Shown here one piece after another: positions 25,701-30,240 of a stretch of 30,240 nt of DNA. The stretch covers positions 1-30,240 of the forward strand of contig JAAFKL010000320.1 in NCBI GenBank assembly GCA_021399405.1, written 5' to 3'. The notes under the pieces are model-generated. The model was not told the origin of the DNA and did not search any database. It saw only the letters and a list, made by a program, of their open reading frames with translations. A program made the position numbers and the translations under genes. The first letter of the stretch is position 1. The number at the start of each line of letters is the position of its first letter. This stretch comes from Candidatus Heimdallarchaeota archaeon. GTDB taxonomy: Archaea; Asgardarchaeota; Heimdallarchaeia; Heimdallarchaeales; Kariarchaeaceae.

Positions 25701-25869
25701 CAAGATTATCGAGATTTAACTTTGCCATAGAGTCAATTATACCATCGCCACCAGCTTGTGCTCCTATAAAAAGGGCTACTCCCAGAGCTATTGCAAGACT
25801 TGTAATAAAATTTTTTCTTTTTCTTCTAATTATTGATTTATATGCATATTTAACCGCAAAAAGTTTCAT
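22756..25869 (-). CDS. Giant FtsX-type ABC transporter permease (~1037 aa)
   Basis: The protein begins MKLFAVKYAYKSIIRRKRKN followed by the first membrane helix, the standard FtsX/MacB start. An extracytoplasmic domain, then three FtsX helices (about residues 290-435), complete module one. A central block adds about five more helices (about 455-640), a second extracytoplasmic domain follows (about 640-910), and FATFATMGLIIGALGMMII onward gives a final FtsX triplet with RTREIGMMRAIGFSRKS and ITPSEALRY at the C-terminus. The extra central helices exceed the usual eight-helix double permease. I chose ATG 25869 because TTTAAATATC (25891-25900) lies about 27 nt upstream, the TATA distance for a leaderless mRNA; TTG 25908 would add 13 residues and place the TATA box inside the gene. 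It is the first gene of the operon with two ATPases. Confidence 0.86.
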   Translation of the reverse strand: MKLFAVKYAYKSIIRRKRKNFITSLAIALGVALFIGAQAGGDGIIDSMAKLNLDNLGNVDITITDPTSPNGLFNQSFVDLIDTSQPNLQSITSISPRIIYSTSVYATATGLLEEGITIRGIQPGDSGFGDFEDQDGATIDPVQHLVAGNVIISDLLAEELELSLGDEIQFSMSNGLGNSTTEKFNVAEIYDETKGRGTVGASPKSTTPQLYVNLEELQAGLDPTINQSISEIAITFDGIDRSLEKFDLDEKSFPGMKIIIIAIQEIQVTYSMAFPGAFVFSARVSSVETMGENLALLVGFLTIFAVMLNATALLLIVNVQNMAVDDRKNQTAILRALGSSIGTIFAIFVIEAAIVGLIGALLGFLLGQLVSIWMLAELSVAFGVTVSGSGINPVLVFSAVLIGVILSIITAVIPAMNAARQSVANTLRGLEEPKEPGKGFITLLFGIILLPIGLIAASQVGNIFDEDNWKTYENQTTMLLGFGLTLAGLGLLLTLVLSRRLALSISGASMWGLGAFFTVEGSKRIGTGVPEDPGNWFVVILLFIVVGGTMLVSINYEWLMNSVSRILFLIVGARAISQVTTKQMIGKRSRGVLIVTILTIILFLLILIGIYTTTMRIGAVNLFEGYTDGVGLAVSTDNTYNNTAEWIKDIDPSIEEVFAFRRTILPIYLVSPLDPDLDLSTDVRFLPIIEVPEEIINPTSDWNDENSLELSFRTVGDELRETTGHSTSAKTTLDQHEKISNDIFREFYDGNVRTEKVNLGEEVKFEEQTMVLSSWALQAVYLDLPIGASIYLQTTTGDPIPAYTGAETYIDMMGTANFPMFGNAILVTPSVAAHLPFDVEFPNLFLVRSSNDYHDDTENEELGKKIEIALNNLNDDSSFSSENGGNLVGGSATVVKDEVSDYWSQNAATGEAFATFATMGLIIGALGMMIIAFRSVSERTREIGMMRAIGFSRKSIVLGVLIEMVTVSILGLIVGFIDGIMYVESVVASDLGIPAVYPTARLIAYVSGVMVLGVLAGVIPGYNASKITPSEALRYTG

Positions 25870-26223
25870 AAGGTATCGTAATCCATGTATGATATTTAAA
25901 CTTGTCAATCGTTACTGCTACAGGGGTAACGAATAATTATAAAATCCTACGATCCATTATTTGGATAAATTAAATAGATTTATTCTTTATAATTTTTTTT
26001 TGGTATTAAATTTTACAGAAGATCTTACAAAACTATAGTAATATTATTTTGAAATCAAGGAATTTTTAATTAAAAATCAGTAGAACAGGTATTATTACTA
26101 CATATGATACTATCATTCATCAACAGATCGAGAAAATTCAATTGGTTATTGTAACTATTCAGATATAACATGTCATACGTTTCTTAAAGTAAAAAATCCA
26201 TTAAAATAAGAAAGGATATTCAA
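25870..26223. other. 354-bp divergent intergenic region
   Basis: Between the ABC operon and the oxidoreductase. No open frame of note and no convincing RNA gene. It contains the minus-strand TATA box (25891-25900), a run of T at about 25992-26001, and a plus-strand TTCTTAAAGT (26181-26190) that could be the TATA element of the oxidoreductase, whose weak ribosome site AAAGGA is at 26211-26216. Confidence 0.5.
25891..25900 (-). promoter_or_regulatory. Probable TATA box of the three-gene ABC operon
   Basis: TTTAAATATC on the minus strand, centred about 27 nt before ATG 25869. It decides between the ATG and the longer TTG reading. Confidence 0.5.
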
Positions 26224-27213
26224 ATGAAAGCGATTATAACTCCAAAATATGGACCTCCCGAATTACTCGAATTGAGAGAGGTTGAGACACCTATACCCAA
26301 AGATAATCAGGTTTTGATTAAGATTCATGCGGCTACTGTGACTGCGGGGGACTGTGAACTCAGAAGCATGTCATTTCCGCTCTGGTTACGCCCCCTTATC
26401 AGAATGGGATTTGGTATCTGGAGACCAAGAAAAAAAATTATGGGTCAAGAATTATCGGGTCAAATAGAAGATATAGGTAAAGATGTTACCAGATTTAACA
26501 AAGGAGACCAAGTTTTTGGAAATGGAGGTTTTAGTCTTGGATCCTATGCGGAGTTCAAATGTCAATCAGAAAAAAGCGTATTAGCAATAAAGCCGACAAT
26601 TATGACCTATGATGAAGCAGCTACAATTTCTACTGGAGGTCTTAATGCATTACATTTCCTCAGATTTGCAGATTTACAACCCGGTCAGAAAATTCTGATT
26701 AATGGTGCTGGTGGTAGTATAGGTACGTATGCGATCCAACTTGCCAAATTAGCTAAAGCTGAGGTGATTGCAGTTGATAGTACGGAAAAATTAGATATGT
26801 TACTGTCAATAGGCGCAGATCGGGTTATCGATTACACCAAAGAAGATTTCACCAAAAGTGGTGAGACATATGATGTAATTTTTGACATTATAGGGAAAAG
26901 TTCCTATTCAGATAGTCTAAAATCGTTAAAAGAAAACGGGTTTTATCTATTGGGTAATCCAAGATTCTTACAATTGTTTCGCTCAAAATGGACTTCGTGG
27001 AGAACCAATAAGAATGTAATTACAGAATTTGCCAAGGAAACGCCTGAAGATTTAAATTTTTTAACAGATCTAATTGAAGCTGGAAAATTAAAATCGGTAA
27101 TAGATAGACGGTATCCATTAGAACAGGTTGCTGAGGCTCATACTTATGTTGAAACTGGAAAAAAACTTGGAAACGTAGTAATTACGGTATTTAGCAACGA
27201 CAATAAAGAATAG
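26224..27213 (+). CDS. Zinc-free MDR oxidoreductase (quinone oxidoreductase-like)
   Basis: A 329-residue medium-chain dehydrogenase/reductase. The N-terminal GroES-like domain opens with MKAIITPKYGPPELLELREV and VLIKIHAATVTAGD. NGAGGSIGTYAIQLAK (160-175) is the A/G-x-x-G-x-x-G nucleotide loop of the QOR branch, and Asp185 after the second strand suggests NAD(H) or a relaxed cofactor choice. The catalytic zinc ligand position of alcohol dehydrogenases (GHE) reads GQE (74-76), and no structural-zinc Cys cluster is present, so it should be zinc-independent and reduce quinones or enones. Position 51-71 has an extra hydrophobic and basic stretch (FPLWLRPLIRMGFGIWRPRKK), seen in some membrane-associated members of this group. 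It is followed after 20 nt by a methyltransferase with a strong ribosome site, so a two-gene operon. Confidence 0.88.
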   Translation: MKAIITPKYGPPELLELREVETPIPKDNQVLIKIHAATVTAGDCELRSMSFPLWLRPLIRMGFGIWRPRKKIMGQELSGQIEDIGKDVTRFNKGDQVFGNGGFSLGSYAEFKCQSEKSVLAIKPTIMTYDEAATISTGGLNALHFLRFADLQPGQKILINGAGGSIGTYAIQLAKLAKAEVIAVDSTEKLDMLLSIGADRVIDYTKEDFTKSGETYDVIFDIIGKSSYSDSLKSLKENGFYLLGNPRFLQLFRSKWTSWRTNKNVITEFAKETPEDLNFLTDLIEAGKLKSVIDRRYPLEQVAEAHTYVETGKKLGNVVITVFSNDNKE

Positions 27214-27220
27214 AGAAAAT

Positions 27221-27227
27221 AGGAGGT
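27221..27227 (+). promoter_or_regulatory. Strong Shine-Dalgarno site fixing a TTG start
   Basis: AGGAGGT ends 6 nt before TTG 27234. It decides the methyltransferase start, as no ATG lies near. Confidence 0.7.
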
Positions 27228-27233
27228 CCAGAA

Positions 27234-27878
27234 TTGACAAAATCAAAAAAAGAAGATAAAGCACTGTATTTCGCTAGTGATTACAAAAGATCAGCCAAAC
27301 CAGTAAATCTGGAAAAGACCAGTCGATCGGTACAATTACATGTTGAAAAGATTGCAGAAGCCAATGTGGGATCTGTTTTAGATCTTGGTTGTGGGGCCGG
27401 TGGTATTTTATTGGCATTGCAAAATGCTGGAATTGGGGAAATTCATGGAATTGATGCTTCTCCTGAAGCTATAGAACTAATGAAGAAACGTTTTGAGAAA
27501 TTTGGGAGTCTTGAAAACACTTCTTTTACAGTCGGTGATATAGTTCAGTTTGATCCCCCTACTGTTGATGCAGTTTCTTCTCATTCAGTTATATGTTGCC
27601 ATCCCAATGCTATTGGTATAATCAACACAGCGACACAGAAGGATCCCAAAATGGTCGTCATCACTTTTCCCATGGATAATTTACGAAGTAAATTAGTTAT
27701 ATTTCTTCTAAATAGAGGATTGTGGATCGCTGGAAGATTTAAAAAATCCATCAGAGGTCGTAAAAGCTATGTACATTCCACTGAGCTTGTTAATGCTACA
27801 TTTGAGGAAAATGGTTACAAACTAGTTTTCACTGATGAGACCTCCATGAGTCAAACTTTAGTGTATGAAAAATTGTGA
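27234..27878 (+). CDS. Class I SAM-dependent methyltransferase
   Basis: A 214-residue methyltransferase. Motif I VLDLGCGAGGI (48-58) binds SAM, IDASPEAIELM (73-83) with Asp74 contacts the ribose, and VGDIVQFDPP (100-109) is the adenine-binding acidic turn. After the core, GLWIAGRFKKSIRGRKSYVHST resembles the C-terminal part of the UbiE/COQ5-type and related small-molecule methyltransferases, which insert a helix before the last strands. VICCHPNAIGI (119-129) with two cysteines is a less usual motif-IV region. TTG start behind a strong ribosome site. Same operon as the quinone-reductase-like gene, which hints at a quinone or other lipophilic small-molecule substrate, but this is weak inference. 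Confidence 0.85.
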   Translation: MTKSKKEDKALYFASDYKRSAKPVNLEKTSRSVQLHVEKIAEANVGSVLDLGCGAGGILLALQNAGIGEIHGIDASPEAIELMKKRFEKFGSLENTSFTVGDIVQFDPPTVDAVSSHSVICCHPNAIGIINTATQKDPKMVVITFPMDNLRSKLVIFLLNRGLWIAGRFKKSIRGRKSYVHSTELVNATFEENGYKLVFTDETSMSQTLVYEKL

Positions 27879-28053
27879 AATTAATATAATTGCAATCATT
27901 AATATCATGGAAGATTTTCTTCATCCACCTTGGATTTTTCTTGAGAAAACGAAATTATGTATCGATAGTTCTGAACTAAAGATGATCACAATACAGTATC
28001 GGAATTTCAAATCAGTTAAAAATCAATCCATCAAATAAATTTTGGTATAAATC

Positions 28054-29028
28054 GTGAGTGACTATTTGCTTCTTACTTCTTTTTTTTTAAGATTACTAAT
28101 TTACACCTATTTATCAATTAAAATTATCATTGAATACAGAAGACACCGTTTTACTCCCCTTATCTATTTGCTATTAGTGAATGTATTCCTGAGTCTGATT
28201 CAATTCTTCACTTTGCTACCGGAACCGGGAGAATACGAAATCTCATTAATTCTATTCCAAACCTCCATAATTTTAATTTCTCTTGGTTTTTCATTCTTAT
28301 TACTACTCCTATTCTTCGATAGTTTTGATGAAGAAAGCGTTCTGACAGGTAGAAATGTCACATTGATGTTCAGTGTGTTAATTTCAGGAATCTTAATGAT
28401 TACAAATTCGATACTCATCAGCACTATAATAAATGATGATGAACCAAGGTTTTCAGATCCAGATAATGTTGTAACATCCAATTCAGAAAATATTATATTT
28501 ATTATTTTAGTTACTGGAGTGTCATTGAGTCTATTGGTGATTCTTTACATGGGGATTAAGATATTTAAAACATTAAGGAGCAAAATGAAAGAAACATCTA
28601 ATCCTGAAGTTCAAATGCTGATCCGAAAGATTGTTTACGGAAGTGTAATTATGCTTTTTGGACCTATGTTTATTGTAATTCTGAATTTTATTCAGATTGG
28701 ATCAACAGGGCTAGGTGAAATCGTCAGCCCCTTTGTAGCAATTTTGGGATTATATATTATGGTGCACTATTTTCTTAAAGGTGGTATCTTCTTATTCCAA
28801 GGAGATTCCCTTAGAAGATTGATAATTATTACAGATAGTGGTATCCCAATTTACAGCTATTCATTTAGAAAATTCAATCTACTAGAGGATGTTTCTGCAG
28901 ATTCTTTGAACGAACGAGGAGGCCAAGAAGTACTGTTCAGTGGTGCTATCAAATCAATCTCATTCTTATTATCTGAATTTACTGGTTCGAACAAAGTGGT
29001 GAGAGAAATTTTCTCGAAGACATGGTAA
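28054..29028 (+). CDS. 7-TM membrane protein, N-terminal part of an apparently frameshifted sensor-like gene
   Basis: A 324-residue protein from GTG 28054. Seven hydrophobic helices lie between about residues 4 and 250. The cytoplasmic tail begins LRRLIIITDSGIPIYSYSF (about 253-271) and continues LFSGAIKSISFLLSEFTGSN. This strand-turn-strand then long helix is the first half of a roadblock/longin-like fold, of a kind common in Asgard and other archaeal proteins and often linked to small GTPases (recollection of the family, not a search). The fold is cut off after VVREIFSKTW by a stop at 29026-29028. The next frame continues it: adding one T to the run at about 29009-29013 would read VVREIFLEDMVMMFK and join the two pieces smoothly. 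So this is probably one gene with a one-base deletion, either real or a sequencing error. Confidence 0.75.
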   Translation: MSDYLLLTSFFLRLLIYTYLSIKIIIEYRRHRFTPLIYLLLVNVFLSLIQFFTLLPEPGEYEISLILFQTSIILISLGFSFLLLLLFFDSFDEESVLTGRNVTLMFSVLISGILMITNSILISTIINDDEPRFSDPDNVVTSNSENIIFIILVTGVSLSLLVILYMGIKIFKTLRSKMKETSNPEVQMLIRKIVYGSVIMLFGPMFIVILNFIQIGSTGLGEIVSPFVAILGLYIMVHYFLKGGIFLFQGDSLRRLIIITDSGIPIYSYSFRKFNLLEDVSADSLNERGGQEVLFSGAIKSISFLLSEFTGSNKVVREIFSKTW

Positions 29029-29252
29029 TGATGTTTAAAATTCTACCTAACAATTCTTCCGTAATATTACTTTGTAACAAATCTACAAAATTTTTAAGAA
29101 ATGCGATCAATAAATTTAGTGTGCAAGTTTCCTCATTAGCTGATGAGGTACCCGATGGGCAAGGATTCAATACCGATCAAGTAAAAGTTGCCAATCAATT
29201 ATTGGAAAATTCATTTGGATTCGGCTATTATCAACAAATAGGATCTGAATAA
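29022..29252 (+). CDS. C-terminal half of the roadblock/longin-like domain (frameshifted continuation)
   Basis: A 76-residue frame whose ATG overlaps the preceding stop region (ATGGTAA). MMFKILPNNSSVILLCNKST and KFLRNAINKFSVQV form two strands and a helix, the expected second half of a roadblock/longin-like domain after the helix ending in VVREI. The remaining ~35 residues (SSLADEVPDGQGFNTDQVKVANQLLENSFGF) are polar with a final helix. Translation as a separate coupled gene is possible, because the start and stop overlap, but an independent protein with half a domain is unlikely. No canonical -1 slippery heptamer is in frame here, so programmed frameshifting is not favoured. Read with the upstream piece it gives a protein of about 400 residues. 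Confidence 0.6.
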   Translation: MVMMFKILPNNSSVILLCNKSTKFLRNAINKFSVQVSSLADEVPDGQGFNTDQVKVANQLLENSFGFGYYQQIGSE

Positions 29253-29305
29253 TTTCTCAGCAATTTCATCAGATGAGCCTTCGAGAAAGATTTTCTTTGT
29301 ATAAG
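29241..29305 (-). pseudogene. Small coding-module remnant, copy 1
   Basis: Minus-strand reading KKIFLEGSSDEIAEKLF matches copy 2 (30103-30170), RIIFLDGSSDEINEKLF, at 13 of 17 residues. Six of the shared codons differ only at a synonymous third base (for example ATC/ATT, TTT/TTC, GAG/GAA, TTC/TTT), the signature of past selection as protein. The frame extends upstream to an ATG at 29393 (a 60-residue peptide with a basic N-terminus), but relative to copy 2 it lacks one base just after EKLF, which changes the C-terminus. It also overlaps the 3' end of the plus-strand gene ending at 29252. The family is not recognised. Most likely a decayed small gene; a short live protein is possible. Confidence 0.45.
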
Positions 29306-29438
29306 TCTTAGCGGGTCTGGGCAACCAAGTAATTAGTCTTCTTAAACACAGAATTTGAAGGCATTGTCTTTTAAATTTGCTCCTGAAAGCCACCTTGATT
29401 ATATATAATTACTATACAAGCCAATTTTACCATTTTAT

Positions 29439-30032
29439 GTGCTATCGATTATATATTTCCAAGCAGATTGTGAATATATGGATTCTGTTTCTATCTTCAT
29501 TCCAAAACGAATTGGTCTGGATCAATTTCGTATAATTATCGGTCCAGCAATAATTGCGTCATTTTATTATGGTCTATTATTTTTACAAACCAGGATAAAA
29601 GATGAAGACAATAAAGGTGCAATAGGCTACGTCTTTTATTTTACACGTAGTCGTTCATCGTCAGTTCCTTATCAAAATCAGATTTTTTCAAATTATTTAA
29701 TTGTAATATTATTTGCCATTTGGATTTCGATTTTAACAATAAAATCAAAGGGTAATTTAGGCAACGTAGCAATTTCTTCTTTTGTTTTTGGAATTTTCTA
29801 TTTCTTTCTAGATTTGCTATTTTACATTTATTATACGCTTGAAGATCACAAGAATGAAACCTCTTGGGATCGTGAAGGTTTCATTTATGGCAATAATAAA
29901 CTATTCAGTGCAATACTTACCTTTAATTTGATAGAGTTCATGATGGTATCCATTATATTTGCAGGAATATATTTTGAGGTCGTACTTCGGTATGTGGTAG
30001 AATCAGATGTTGATCTATACCCAAAACATTGA
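29439..30032 (+). CDS. Hypothetical four-helix membrane protein
   Basis: I do not recognise this protein of 184-197 residues. Four hydrophobic segments are clear: FRIIIGPAIIASFYYGLLFL, SNYLIVILFAIWISILTI, SSFVFGIFYFFLDLLFYIYY, and FNLIEFMMVSIIFAGIYFEV; the loop between helices 1 and 2 is charged (about residues 52-76, with YFTRSRSSS). A TATA-like TATATATAATTA (29400-29411) sits about 32 nt before GTG 29439, which favours that start (197 aa). ATG 29478 (184 aa) begins MDSVSIFIPKRIG and is an equally good protein start, so the N-terminus is open. It is flanked on both sides by copies of a minus-strand coding remnant, suggesting local rearrangement. Confidence 0.6.
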   Translation: MLSIIYFQADCEYMDSVSIFIPKRIGLDQFRIIIGPAIIASFYYGLLFLQTRIKDEDNKGAIGYVFYFTRSRSSSVPYQNQIFSNYLIVILFAIWISILTIKSKGNLGNVAISSFVFGIFYFFLDLLFYIYYTLEDHKNETSWDREGFIYGNNKLFSAILTFNLIEFMMVSIIFAGIYFEVVLRYVVESDVDLYPKH

Positions 30033-30102
30033 TTGGGAAAAATTACTAGAAATCGATTCTTGCAGTGATTTGCTATTAATATCTTAATACATACATGTTT
30101 TC

Positions 30103-30170
30103 TAATAGGATTTCAAATAATTTTTCATTAATTTCATCCGATGAGCCATCAAGGAAAATTATTCTTTATT
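30103..30170 (-). pseudogene. Small coding-module remnant, copy 2
   Basis: Minus-strand reading RIIFLDGSSDEINEKLFEIL, paralogous to copy 1 at 29241-29305 some 860 bp away. An in-frame TAA lies directly upstream of the conserved block and no start codon follows it, so this copy cannot be expressed from its original N-terminus as it stands. The frame continues past EKLF with LLENMYVLRY and a stop, about 30 codons in all. The conserved block ends before the window edge, so a fuller relative could lie beyond it. Confidence 0.4.
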
Positions 30171-30240
30171 GAATTACATTAATTAAGTTGTGGAAACCTG
30201 ATTCAAATGAGATTAAATTAGAAATTCCGATTTCTTTACA

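Noticed and set aside
27907..28038. Possible 43-residue protein (MEDFLHPPWIFLEK...) between the methyltransferase and the 7-TM gene
   Set aside because: Short, no ribosome site, no clear promoter and no recognisable domain; could be chance in an AT-rich gap.
29008..29028. Programmed -1 ribosomal frameshift at the split 7-TM gene
   Set aside because: The in-frame sequence GAA-ATT-TTC-TCG does not form an X-XXY-YYZ slippery heptamer, and I saw no obvious downstream stem; a one-base deletion is simpler.
29310..29340. GC-richer patch (GCGGGTCTGGGCAACC) that looked like part of a tRNA or small RNA
   Set aside because: No acceptor stem, T-loop or anticodon arm can be formed with the flanks, and it lies in the minus-strand frame of the small coding remnant.

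Overview
This 30.2-kb window is AT-rich and densely coded, and reads as archaeal chromosome. Several genes have a TTTAAATA- or TTTATAAA-like box about 22-32 nt before the start codon with little room for a leader, which suits archaeal TATA promoters and leaderless mRNAs. Strong AGGAGG Shine-Dalgarno sites appear mainly before internal operon genes. TTG and GTG starts are frequent. CheW/CheY proteins, a polytopic membrane protein with a roadblock/longin-like tail, sirtuin, DUF84 NTPase and LolD/FtsX ABC systems would fit a Heimdall-type Asgard archaeon. That assignment is inference: there is no rRNA or other marker gene, and no tRNA, CRISPR array or insertion sequence was recognised.

Layout. 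1-2636 (+): the 3' end of one GT-C-type membrane glycosyltransferase, a full paralogue, and a DUF998-like membrane protein. 2660-6451 (-): a MacB/LolD-type ABC pair, preceded on the same strand by an inosine/xanthosine triphosphatase. 6568-8923 (+): a coiled membrane protein, a class III-like sirtuin and a metallophosphoesterase. 8929-9903 (-): a PAP2/Aur1-like lipid enzyme. 10218-13001 (+): an ABC-2 exporter pair whose TATA box sits inside a perfect inverted repeat. 13005-14851: a small chemotaxis-type cluster, cheW and cheY on the minus strand and a divergent second cheY, with no CheA or receptor. 14989-17289 (+): a penicillin-acylase-family Ntn hydrolase. 17372-20089 (-): a P2-type Ca2+/Mn2+ ATPase. 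20248-25869 (-): a three-gene ABC operon of a giant FtsX-type permease and two LolD-type ATPases, one with a novel-looking N-terminal extension of about 370 residues. 26224-27878 (+): a zinc-free MDR oxidoreductase and a SAM methyltransferase. 28054-30032 (+): a membrane sensor-like gene split by an apparent one-base frameshift, and a four-helix membrane protein flanked by two decayed copies of a small minus-strand coding module.

The dominant theme is the cell envelope: two independent FtsX-type ABC systems, an ABC-2 exporter, membrane glycosyltransferases, a PAP2 lipid enzyme and a cation pump. The most unusual items are the extended ABC ATPase with its three-gene operon, the CheW with a Rho-N/SAP-like C-terminal motif, the frameshifted 7-TM protein, and the duplicated small module near the right edge.
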